Part shown: positions 31,215 to 38,216 of the stretch, piece after piece
How the letters are laid out: each line of letters starts with the position of its first letter
Numbering within the stretch: the first letter of the stretch is position 1
Source of the DNA: AC-32 sp963717725
GTDB taxonomy: Bacteria; Actinomycetota; Thermoleophilia; Gaiellales; Gaiellaceae
NCBI GenBank assembly: GCA_963717725.1
Contig: CAVQWS010000013.1
Span: 1 to 64,000 of the forward strand
Length of the DNA: 64,000 nucleotides
Direction: 5' to 3'
Program-made: the position numbers and the translations under genes
The notes under the pieces: model-generated
What the model was told of the DNA's origin: nothing
What the model saw: the letters and a program-made list of their open reading frames with translations, nothing else
Databases searched by the model: none

Positions 31215-32942
31215 CTAGCGGACCCTTTCCTTGGCCTGCGCCGCCCACTTCAGCGACTGCAGGTAGAGCAGCGAGCGGGGGCGGCGCAGAACCTGCCCGC
31301 TGCGCAGGCGGACGAGGAACTCCTCGGGCCCGTCGAAGGCACGCATCCGTACCGCGCCGGTGCCCACGCCCTGGAGTACGTGCGCGTCCGAGCCGGCGCC
31401 CATCGTCAGGTCGTACTTGCGCGCGAAGCGCAGCGCCTCGTCGTTGTAGGCCTCGAACAGCAGGCGGGCGTTGTAGACCTCGAGGACGTCCACTTGCGCG
31501 AGGTGGCGGTGCAACGTCGCCGGCTCCGGGATCGCGTGGAGGCGGTCGAAGGGATGGGGGAGGTAGACGATCCCGCCCTGGGCGCGGATCGCGTCGACCG
31601 TCTCGCCGAACGAGAGCCCGCGCGGGATCTCGTCAGAGAGGAAGAGTCCGATCACCTCGCCCTGGTCGGCGGTCTTGACCTCTTCTCCCGGGATCACGAC
31701 CAGGTCGCGGCCGCGGGCCAGCTCGACCGCCTCGCGGGCGCCGCCGAAGACGTTGTGGTCGGTGACGGCGATCGCGCCGAGGCCCTCCGCCTCGGCGTGG
31801 TCGAGCAGCTCCTCGACCGGGATCTGGCAGTCGTGCGACCACGAGGTGTGCATGTGCAGGTCGGCCACGATCCAATCGCGGTCGCCGAGCGGCTCGGCAC
31901 TTCGCGAACGGCGCCTCGTGGCCAGGCCGCGGTAGAGCTCGTCCAGCTCGTGGGCGGCCGCGCCGAAGCTCTGCGGCTCGGCGGATTCACGGGCTCGCAT
32001 GCTCTCGCGCTCCCGGTAGTCAATGTCCTCGGCGAGGCGCAGCAGCTCGGCGGCCGCCAGCTCGGGCTGGTCACGCAGGCCCGGCGGGAAGACGATCGCT
32101 GCTCCTGCGGCGGCCGCCTCGAGCGAGACGCGGTCGAGGCCGTCGAGGGCGGGGACGAAGATCGAGGCCTCGTTCAGCAGCGGCGCCCTCACGGCTCCGT
32201 CGCGGAGCGTGCGCACGCGTGCGCGACCACGTAGCGCCCTCGGCAGCGAGGGCCGGCCGGCGAGCGGCTTGGTGCGCAGGAAGACGAGCTCCCAGTCCGG
32301 CAGCGAGGCGAGCGCCCGCACGACCGCGCGGGTCAGCGCCCGCTCGCCTGGCCGCCACTCGAGCACGACGAGCCGGCGCTTGCGCCCGGGCTTGAAGCGC
32401 TCGAGGTCGACGCCCGCGGTGATCACCCGGTAGTCGCCGGGCAGGCGCTCGGCCGCGGCCTCCGCGGTGGCCTCCGCGGTGGCGACGAGAGCGTCGATGC
32501 GGCCTAGCAACCGCTCCCGCTGCGCCTTGCCCGGTGGGTAGCCGAGCCGGTCGGCGGAGAGAAACGTCGCGACCGCGAAGGCCCGCGAGTCGCGCAGCGC
32601 GAGGTACGAGAGGCTCGGCAGGCCCGGCTCGAAGCCGTGCACGACGTCGTACTCGCCCCGCGCCAGGGCGAGCGAGAGGTTAGTCCGCACGCCGACCGGA
32701 ACGCCGATCCGGCTGCGCCGGGAGACCGGCAGGGCCGGGCCGAGCGCGATCAGCTCGTGCGGGCCGCCGTCGAGCAGCGCGCGACGACCGGCGATCAGGT
32801 CGGCCGCTCGCGTCGAGGGCGCGAGCACGGTGACGTCGTGGCCGAGCTCGCGCAGCTCGTGCGCGACCCCGGCCACGTGCTCGTTGACGTCGTGCGGCCT
32901 CGACCAGGCGAACGGCGTGACCAGACAGACACGCAGGCCCAT
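31215..32942 (-). CDS. Glycosyltransferase (GT4-like) fused to a PHP phosphoesterase
   Basis: A 575-aa two-domain protein. Residues 1-345 are a GT-B glycosyltransferase (MGLRVCLVTPFAWSRPHDVN, GVAHELRELGHDVTVLAP, and a late SLEAAAAGAAIVFP). Residues about 356-575 are a PHP domain with its metal ligands: DLHMHTSWS (361-369), TDHNVFGG (394-401), PGEE (418-421), PHP (462-464), NAR (491-493) and GSDAH (517-521). The ATG is eight bases after TAGACT, suggesting its own leaderless promoter. Downstream of ino1, it may mannosylate inositol lipids (PimA/PimB-like) while the PHP half removes a phosphate; that is inference. Confidence 0.8.
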   Translation of the reverse strand: MGLRVCLVTPFAWSRPHDVNEHVAGVAHELRELGHDVTVLAPSTRAADLIAGRRALLDGGPHELIALGPALPVSRRSRIGVPVGVRTNLSLALARGEYDVVHGFEPGLPSLSYLALRDSRAFAVATFLSADRLGYPPGKAQRERLLGRIDALVATAEATAEAAAERLPGDYRVITAGVDLERFKPGRKRRLVVLEWRPGERALTRAVVRALASLPDWELVFLRTKPLAGRPSLPRALRGRARVRTLRDGAVRAPLLNEASIFVPALDGLDRVSLEAAAAGAAIVFPPGLRDQPELAAAELLRLAEDIDYRERESMRARESAEPQSFGAAAHELDELYRGLATRRRSRSAEPLGDRDWIVADLHMHTSWSHDCQIPVEELLDHAEAEGLGAIAVTDHNVFGGAREAVELARGRDLVVIPGEEVKTADQGEVIGLFLSDEIPRGLSFGETVDAIRAQGGIVYLPHPFDRLHAIPEPATLHRHLAQVDVLEVYNARLLFEAYNDEALRFARKYDLTMGAGSDAHVLQGVGTGAVRMRAFDGPEEFLVRLRSGQVLRRPRSLLYLQSLKWAAQAKERVR

Positions 32943-32974
32943 GTCCGGCGAGTCTAGCCCGGTCCGCTTGCCGC

Positions 32975-34423
32975 CTAGGACTTGGCGGCCACCTTGGCCG
33001 GCTTGCGCGCGTGCTTGCGGATGAACTCCTCCGTCAGGTCCCGCGCCTCGTCGTCCGCGTGCTGGACCGGCGGCGACTTCATCAGGTAGGAGCTCGGCCC
33101 GCCGAGCGTGCCCGAGACGCCGTTGTTGAGGGCGAGCTTCGCCATACGCACCGCGTCGATCACGACACCGGCCGAGTTCGGCGAGTCCCAGACCTCGATC
33201 TTCAGCTCCGCGTTCAGCGGCACATCGCCGAACGAGGTGCCCTCCAGCCGGATATAGGCCCACTTGCGGTCCTCGAGCCACGGCACGTGGTCGGACGGGC
33301 CGACGTGGATGTTCTTAGCCTCGATCTCGTACGGGACGGTCGACTGGATCGCGTACGTCTTCGAGATCTTCTTCGACTCGAGGCGGTCCCTTTCCAGCAT
33401 GTTGAGGAAGTCCGAGTTGCCGCCGAAGTTGAGCTGGAAGGTGCGGTCGACCTGCACGCCGCGGTCGCGGAAGATGCTCATCAAAACGCGATGGGTGATG
33501 GTCGCGCCGACCTGTGACTTGATGTCGTCGCCGATGATCGGCACGCCGGCCTCCTCGAAGCGCCGCTGCCAGTAGTTCTCGCGCGCGATGAAGACGGGCA
33601 TGCAGTTCACCATCGCGCAACCGGCGCTGAGGATCTGCTCCGTGTACCACTTGGTCGCCTCCTCGGAGCCGACCGGCAAGTAGTTGATCACGACGTCGGT
33701 GTTCGTGTCCTTGAGGATCCCGACCACGTCTGCGGTCTCGCCTGGCGCCTTCTCGACGATCTCGGAGAGGTACTTGCCGAGCCCGTCGTGCGTCATCCCG
33801 CGCGAGACGGTGATGCCGTTCTTCGGCACTTCCGAGAACTTGATCGTGTTGTTCGGGTGCGCCCAGATCGCCTCGGAGAGGTCCTTTCCGACCTTGTCAG
33901 TGGTCACGTCGAAGGCGGCCGTGAACTCGATATCACTGATGTGATAGCCGCCGAGATCGACGTGCATCAAGCCCGGGACGAAGTCGTCCGGGTTGGCGTT
34001 CTTGTAGTACTCGACGCCTTGCACGAGCGAGCTCGCGCAGTTGCCGACGCCGATGATCGCGACCCGGACCTTGCTGTCTCCGCGTCGCGCCTTGCCGTTG
34101 GTCGAAGCCATGGGTTCCTTTCCTCCGAGCCGCTCCGAGAGCGTCTCGACGATCAGGTCGTTGACGTTGCGCTTCCGCTGCGCCGCGCGCGCGGCCAGCT
34201 TGTCCTTCAGCTCCGGAGGCATCCGCAGGAGCACGGAGCCACTCTTGCCGGGGTCCTTCCCCGCGCGGCCGCTCGGGTCGAACGAGACGGCGAAGCGGGA
34301 GGCGAGGATGCCGACGGCGACGTCGTTGAGACTACGGCCGCTGCGCCGGACCTCGTCCGAGAGCAACCGCTTCAGCTCACCGGGCATCCGGACGAGCACA
34401 TGCTTGCGCGCTGGAGCTAGCAC
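32975..34423 (-). CDS. ino1: Inositol-3-phosphate synthase with tandem N-terminal RHH domains
   Basis: An uninterrupted 482-codon frame. Residues about 8-45 (VLVRMPGELKRLLSDEVRRS) and 63-100 (SVLLRMPPELKDKLAARAAQ) are two ribbon-helix-helix DNA-binding units. Residues 105-482 are a complete actinobacterial Ino1 (KVRVAIIGVGNCASSLVQGV, NYLPVGSEEATKWY, QLNFGGNSDFLNML, and KSPPVQHADDEA near the end), an NAD enzyme making inositol 3-phosphate from glucose 6-phosphate. An internal ATG at 34111 (residue 105) has GGAGG and AAGGA upstream, so both a fusion and Ino1 alone may be made. GTG 34423 lies inside a perfect palindrome. The neighbours use its product for lipid synthesis. Confidence 0.85.
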   Translation of the reverse strand: MLAPARKHVLVRMPGELKRLLSDEVRRSGRSLNDVAVGILASRFAVSFDPSGRAGKDPGKSGSVLLRMPPELKDKLAARAAQRKRNVNDLIVETLSERLGGKEPMASTNGKARRGDSKVRVAIIGVGNCASSLVQGVEYYKNANPDDFVPGLMHVDLGGYHISDIEFTAAFDVTTDKVGKDLSEAIWAHPNNTIKFSEVPKNGITVSRGMTHDGLGKYLSEIVEKAPGETADVVGILKDTNTDVVINYLPVGSEEATKWYTEQILSAGCAMVNCMPVFIARENYWQRRFEEAGVPIIGDDIKSQVGATITHRVLMSIFRDRGVQVDRTFQLNFGGNSDFLNMLERDRLESKKISKTYAIQSTVPYEIEAKNIHVGPSDHVPWLEDRKWAYIRLEGTSFGDVPLNAELKIEVWDSPNSAGVVIDAVRMAKLALNNGVSGTLGGPSSYLMKSPPVQHADDEARDLTEEFIRKHARKPAKVAAKS

Positions 34424-34441
34424 AGAAGTGCTAGCAGTCTA
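34416..34441 (-). promoter_or_regulatory. Operator palindrome and -10 of the RHH-ino1 gene
   Basis: GCTAGCAC-AGAA-GTGCTAGC (34416-34435) is a perfect 8-4-8 inverted repeat. Minus-sense TAGACT (34441-34436) abuts it as a -10. The palindrome therefore covers the predicted transcription start and the GTG start codon (34423-34421). It is the obvious target for the encoded RHH domains. Confidence 0.65.
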
Positions 34442-34443
34442 CC

Positions 34444-35079
34444 CTAGTTTCGGTCGCGAAGTTGCCCGCGAACGCTGAGCACGCGCTGCAGCACGGTGAT
34501 CCAGGCCGCCACGGCGAGGAAGTAGATCGCCCACTGCAGCCCGCCCCACGGCGCGAAGACGAGGCCGCCCGTGATCACGACGACGCGCTCGGCGCGGCTG
34601 CCGAGGCCGACGTCGCCCTTCAGGCCGAGCAGCTCGGCCTTGGCCCGCGCGTAGGAGACGAGGAACGAGCCGGCCATCGCGGCGAAGGTGAAGCCGACCG
34701 CGATGTCGTTCCCCTCGCGCGCGAAGACGAGCGCGACCGCGGTCAGCACGAAGCCCTCGCTGACGCGGTCGGAGATCGAGTCGACGAACGCCCCGAACGG
34801 CGTCGCCTTGCCGCCGTAGCGCGCGAGTGCCCCGTCGAGGATGTCGAGCACCGAGCCGACCACGAACACCACGGCCGCGAGCCAATACAGGAGCCACGGG
34901 CGGTGGTAGGCGAACCAGATGATCACCGCCGAGGCCGCGCAGAGGGTGATCCCGGCCGCGGTCAGCGCGTTCGGTGTCACGCGCGTGCGCGCGAGGCCGC
35001 CGATCCAGCGCGCGGCGAGCCTGCGGGTGCCGTCGGTGTAGCCGCGCTTGACCCAGGCGAGGGTCTCGGCGCGGGTCAC
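34444..35079 (-). CDS. CDP-alcohol phosphatidyltransferase (phosphatidylinositol-phosphate synthase-like)
   Basis: A 211-aa integral membrane enzyme with six TM segments. The complete family motif D-x2-D-G-x2-A-R-x8-G-x3-D-x3-D is present: LDILDGALARYGG followed by TPFGAFVDSISD. It joins a CDP-diacylglycerol phosphatidyl group to an alcohol. Next to ino1, the acceptor is most likely inositol phosphate, as in actinobacterial PIP synthases; phosphatidylglycerophosphate is the alternative. GTG 35079 overlaps the PAP2 stop as GTGA, and the stop is 20 bp before the RHH-ino1 start. Confidence 0.85.
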   Translation of the reverse strand: MTRAETLAWVKRGYTDGTRRLAARWIGGLARTRVTPNALTAAGITLCAASAVIIWFAYHRPWLLYWLAAVVFVVGSVLDILDGALARYGGKATPFGAFVDSISDRVSEGFVLTAVALVFAREGNDIAVGFTFAAMAGSFLVSYARAKAELLGLKGDVGLGSRAERVVVITGGLVFAPWGGLQWAIYFLAVAAWITVLQRVLSVRGQLRDRN

Positions 35080-35828
35080 GCGCTTACGGTCGCGGTGCGG
35101 CGGCGTCGCAGCGGGTTGCGGTAGACGATCAGGCCTGCGATCACCGCCACGAGGATGCCGGCGACGATGTCGAGCCAGAAGTGGTTGCCCGTGGCCATCA
35201 CGCTGAACCAGACCCAGCCCGGCCAGAGCAGCCAGAGCACCTTGGCGAAGCGGCTGCGGCAGACCGAGGCGAGCACGATCCCGACGATCAGCGCGTCGGC
35301 TGCGTGCAGGCTCGGCATCGCCGCGTACGGGTTGGCCGCGAACTCGACGAGACCGCTCCCGTGGTTGAGCTCGCCGAAGTTCGAGAGCGTGTCGTTGAAG
35401 CCGAAGTCCGGGAACATCCGAGGCGGCGCGGTCGGCAGCAGCACGTAGCCGATCAGCCCGAAGGCATTCGCCAGCAGGATCCAGTTGCGGAAGCGGATGA
35501 ACGCCTCGTTGCGGCGCAGGTAGACCCAGAGCAGCGCCAGCCCGAGCACTGTGAACTCGGAGTTCCAGTACGTCCACGAGGCCAACGTCGCCAGCAGGTG
35601 GGAGCCGTCGACGGCCCGCTGCAGGCTCAGCTCGATCAGCCCGTGGACATGGCGCTCGATCCCGATCACGTGCAGGCCGTTGTCGAAGGCCTTCGGCGGG
35701 TTGCGGTCGGCGATCCCACGCGCCACCTGGTACAGGCCGAGGAACCCGAACCAGATCGCGAGTTGAAGGCCGAAATCTGCCCAACCACGTGGCAGAACCC
35801 GGCGGCCAGCTGAGACGAGAGCGCTCAC
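35076..35828 (-). CDS. PAP2-superfamily phosphatase/phosphotransferase (AUR1-like)
   Basis: A 250-aa membrane protein with six TM segments. The PAP2 active-site motifs are LPTAPPRMFP (C1-like), AAMPSLHAADALIVG (C2, Ser-Leu-His) and ATGNHFWLDIVAG (C3, nucleophilic His and Asp). This arrangement resembles inositolphosphoryl-transferase/AUR1 proteins. With the CDP-alcohol transferase and ino1 downstream it fits dephosphorylation of phosphatidylinositol phosphate, which is inferred. GTG 35828 is chosen; a TACAAT box at 35845-35840 (minus) gives a promoter with a very short leader between moaA and this gene. Confidence 0.82.
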   Translation of the reverse strand: MSALVSAGRRVLPRGWADFGLQLAIWFGFLGLYQVARGIADRNPPKAFDNGLHVIGIERHVHGLIELSLQRAVDGSHLLATLASWTYWNSEFTVLGLALLWVYLRRNEAFIRFRNWILLANAFGLIGYVLLPTAPPRMFPDFGFNDTLSNFGELNHGSGLVEFAANPYAAMPSLHAADALIVGIVLASVCRSRFAKVLWLLWPGWVWFSVMATGNHFWLDIVAGILVAVIAGLIVYRNPLRRRRTATVSA

Positions 35829-35877
35829 GGGAACGCCAAATTGTAACGTCCTTGCAGGAGGGCTTCTTCCCGAGCGC

Positions 35878-36867
35878 TCAACCCCCGATTTGTGACATCG
35901 AGCGCGAGGCCCGTACAAACCCGGGGTCGTTGATCTTGTGCTTCAGCTCCTTGTGGCGTACCGCGAAGCGCAGCAGCCGTTCGAGCTCCGCGTCGGAAGC
36001 GCCCTCGCGCAGCGGGGTCTTCAGGTCCCATTCGCGGCGCGAGAAGAGGCACGTGCGCAGCTGGCCGTCGGCTGTCAGGCGGATCCGGTCGCAGCTCGAG
36101 CAGAAGGGCTCGGACACCGGATTGACGAAACCGATCTCGCCGGCGCCGTCGGCGAAGCGGAAGCGGCGCGCGGTCGAGGAAGCCTTCGCCGGAACCTCCT
36201 CGAGCGGCCAGCGTTCCTCGATCAGGGCGCGGATCTCGGCGCCGGTGAGCACGTCGTCGCCGCGCCACGACTCATCCGCGTCGAGCGGCATGAACTCGAT
36301 GAAGCGCACCACGTACGGCTTGCGCCGGGCGAGCTCGGCCAGCGCCGGCACCTCGACCTCGGTGAAGCCGCGCATCGCCACGCAGTTGACCTTGATCGGC
36401 CGCAGCTCCGGGTACCGCTCGGCCTCCTCGAGCCCGGCGAGCACGCGATCGAGCGCGTCGCGGCGCGTGATCTCGGTGAAGCGCACGTGCGAGAGCGAGT
36501 CGAGCGAGACGTTCAGGCGGGTCAGGCCAGCCTCGACGAGCGGCCCCGCCAGGCGGTCGAGCAGGACGCCATTCGTCGTCAGCGAGAGGTCGGTTACGCC
36601 GGGGATCGAGCCGAGCTGCTCGACGAGCACCGGCAGGTCGCGGCGCACGAGCGGCTCGCCGCCGGTCAGTCGCACCTCGTCGACGCCGAGGCTCGCGAGC
36701 ACGCGCACGAGCCGCGCGATCTCCTCGAAGCTCAGCAGCTCCTCGCGCTCGAGCCACTCGAGCCCCTCGGCCGGCATGCAGTAGCGGCAGCGGAAGTTGC
36801 ACTTGTCGGTGACGGAGACCCGCAGGCTCTTGATCTCGCGTCCCCAGGAATCGCGCAGCGGCTCCAT
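35878..36867 (-). CDS. moaA: GTP 3',8-cyclase, molybdenum cofactor biosynthesis
   Basis: A 329-aa radical-SAM enzyme starting molybdopterin synthesis. The radical-SAM cluster is CNFRCRYC (about residues 23-30), with RLTGGEPLVR after it. The second, substrate-binding 4Fe-4S cluster is CSSCDRIRLTADGQLRTC near the C-terminus. It is full length, although the typical C-terminal GG appears as QIGG. TAGGCT ends six bases before the ATG (minus sense), pointing to a leaderless transcript. No other moa or moe gene is in the window, so the pathway is completed elsewhere. Confidence 0.95.
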   Translation of the reverse strand: MEPLRDSWGREIKSLRVSVTDKCNFRCRYCMPAEGLEWLEREELLSFEEIARLVRVLASLGVDEVRLTGGEPLVRRDLPVLVEQLGSIPGVTDLSLTTNGVLLDRLAGPLVEAGLTRLNVSLDSLSHVRFTEITRRDALDRVLAGLEEAERYPELRPIKVNCVAMRGFTEVEVPALAELARRKPYVVRFIEFMPLDADESWRGDDVLTGAEIRALIEERWPLEEVPAKASSTARRFRFADGAGEIGFVNPVSEPFCSSCDRIRLTADGQLRTCLFSRREWDLKTPLREGASDAELERLLRFAVRHKELKHKINDPGFVRASRSMSQIGG

Positions 36868-36948
36868 TCCGGCAGCCTAGCCGAGGTTTCGGTGGATCAA
36901 AGGTGCGGAAGATCGGCGGAGCAAATCTCGACCCAAGGGAGGAATCAG

Positions 36949-37104
36949 ATGTCCGACATGGAGCAGGAAGGCCAGGGCGGCCAGGACGCACCGGACACCG
37001 ACGACCAGGGCGGCGGCTGAAGGCGGCGGCGGCTCCGAGGGCGGCGGCTCCGAAGGCGGCGGCATGGGCGGCGACGACGACCAGGAGTCCGGCGGGGGCA
37101 TGTA
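36949..37104 (+). pseudogene. Small acidic Gly-rich protein, apparently frameshifted
   Basis: GGGAGG precedes ATG 36949. The first frame reads MSDMEQEGQGGQDAPDTDDQ then GGG and stops at 37020. One frame over, the same composition continues immediately: GGGGSEGGGSEGGGMGGDDD then QESGGGM, ending at TAG 37104. The seamless change within a GGC repeat tract suggests slippage or an indel in one 50-codon gene. A terminator follows. It is disordered and of unknown role, resembling the next small acidic gene. Confidence 0.45.
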
Positions 37105-37125
37105 GCCCCTCCAGCTCTTCGTTGT

Positions 37126-37150
37126 GAAGGCGCCCACGACGGGCGCCTTC
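37126..37150 (+). terminator. Terminator between the two small acidic genes
   Basis: GAAGGCGCCC, loop ACGAC, GGGCGCCTTC: ten perfect pairs, followed by CTTCGTTTC. It follows the Gly-rich gene and precedes the ribosome site of the next one. Confidence 0.75.
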
Positions 37151-37175
37151 CTTCGTTTCGGAGGGAGGTGACGAG

Positions 37176-37301
37176 ATGACCGAGCGTGAGACCGAGAGCC
37201 CGGAGGAGCAGGACGACCGCGAGCAGGCGGACGGGGCCGAAGGCTGGGAGGAGACGAACGACGAGCCCGCGCAGGGCGAGGGCGGCCAGGAGAGCGTGTA
37301 A
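37176..37301 (+). CDS. Small acidic disordered protein, 41 aa
   Basis: A strong GGAGGGAGGTG site precedes ATG 37176. The peptide (MTERETESPEEQDDREQADG and on to GGQESV) is about 40 percent Asp/Glu with no hydrophobic core. It may be a stress-related disordered protein. The ribosome site and position between a terminator and a promoter support it; no family is known. Confidence 0.5.
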   Translation: MTERETESPEEQDDREQADGAEGWEETNDEPAQGEGGQESV

Positions 37302-37323
37302 CCCAGCGCCCTAGACTCGCGCC

Positions 37324-38187
37324 GTGCCGTTGCTGGCGCTGATCGCGGTCACGGCCGTTTGGGGCGTCACCTTCGTCCAGGTCAAGGACGCGGTCGACGT
37401 CTACCCGCTGTTCGCGTTCCTGGCGGTGCGCTATGCGATCGCGACCGGCGTGCTCGCGGTCGCGGGCGGTCGGCGCGTGCTCACGCTCGGCCGCTCCGGC
37501 ATTGCCGCAGGCGCGGTGCTCGGCGGGCTGCTCGGGCTCGGGATCGGGCTGCAGACCGCGGGGCTCGAGCGGACCACCGTCTCGAGCACCGGGTTCATCA
37601 CCGGGCTCTACGTCGTGCTGACGCCGCTCTTCGGGCTGCTGCTCTTTCGCACGACAGTGGGGCTCGAGGTCTGGGCCGGCGTCGTGCTCGCGGTCGTCGG
37701 GCTCGCGCTGCTGAGCGGCGTCGACGTCGGCTCGCCCGTGGGCGACCTGCTCGTGCTCGCCTCCGCCGCGGCGCAGGCGCTGCAGATCGTGATGGTCGAG
37801 CGCTACGCCAACCGCTACGACGTGATCGCCCTGGTGCTCGTCGAGATGGGCGCCTGCTTCGCGGGCTTCCTCGCGATCGCGCTGGCGCTCGGCCAGCTCG
37901 AGGTGCCCCACGGCCGCACGGTGTGGGGTGCCCTGATCGTGACCGGCGTCTTCGCCAGCGCGCTCGCCTACCTGATCCAGGTCTGGGCACAGCGGCGCAT
38001 CTCGGCGGCGCGGATCGCGGTCGTCTTTTCGCTCGAGACGGTCTTCGCCGGGATCTTCGGCTACTGGCTGGCCGACGACCGCCTCGGCTGGCTGGGGTGG
38101 GGCGGCTGCGCGATCATCCTGGCCGGAATCGTGCTCGCAGAGCCCACGGCTGCGCGGTTCCTGCGTAGCTTGCTACCATCTGACTGA
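37324..38187 (+). CDS. EamA/DMT-family transporter
   Basis: A 287-aa protein with ten TM segments in two EamA halves (first half opening ALIAVTAVWGVTFVQVKDAV, second ending IFGYWLADDRLGWLGWGGCA). The W-G-x-x-F-x-x-x-K pattern in TM1 is diagnostic. Substrate is unknown; family members export amino acids or metabolites. TAGACT ends six bases before the GTG start, a leaderless promoter. Its 3' end overlaps a degenerate HAIR-like element of the following heat-shock operon. Confidence 0.88.
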   Translation: MPLLALIAVTAVWGVTFVQVKDAVDVYPLFAFLAVRYAIATGVLAVAGGRRVLTLGRSGIAAGAVLGGLLGLGIGLQTAGLERTTVSSTGFITGLYVVLTPLFGLLLFRTTVGLEVWAGVVLAVVGLALLSGVDVGSPVGDLLVLASAAAQALQIVMVERYANRYDVIALVLVEMGACFAGFLAIALALGQLEVPHGRTVWGALIVTGVFASALAYLIQVWAQRRISAARIAVVFSLETVFAGIFGYWLADDRLGWLGWGGCAIILAGIVLAEPTAARFLRSLLPSD

Positions 38188-38189
38188 GG
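38169..38189 (+). promoter_or_regulatory. Degenerate HAIR-like element and -10 upstream of dnaK
   Basis: CTTGCTA-N7-ACTGAGG resembles the HspR operator CTTGAGT-N7-ACTCAAG in spacing and in nine of fourteen positions. TACCAT (38174-38179) inside it could be the -10. HspR is encoded in this operon, so a site here is expected, but the match is imperfect. Confidence 0.35.
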
Positions 38190-38216
38190 TTTTCTCACAA
38201 CGAAGGAGATAGACAC

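Noticed and set aside
34100..34130. Treating the RHH region and Ino1 as two separate genes.
   Set aside because: No stop codon separates them; the frame is continuous from 34423 to 32975. Separate translation from the internal ATG remains possible and is noted instead.
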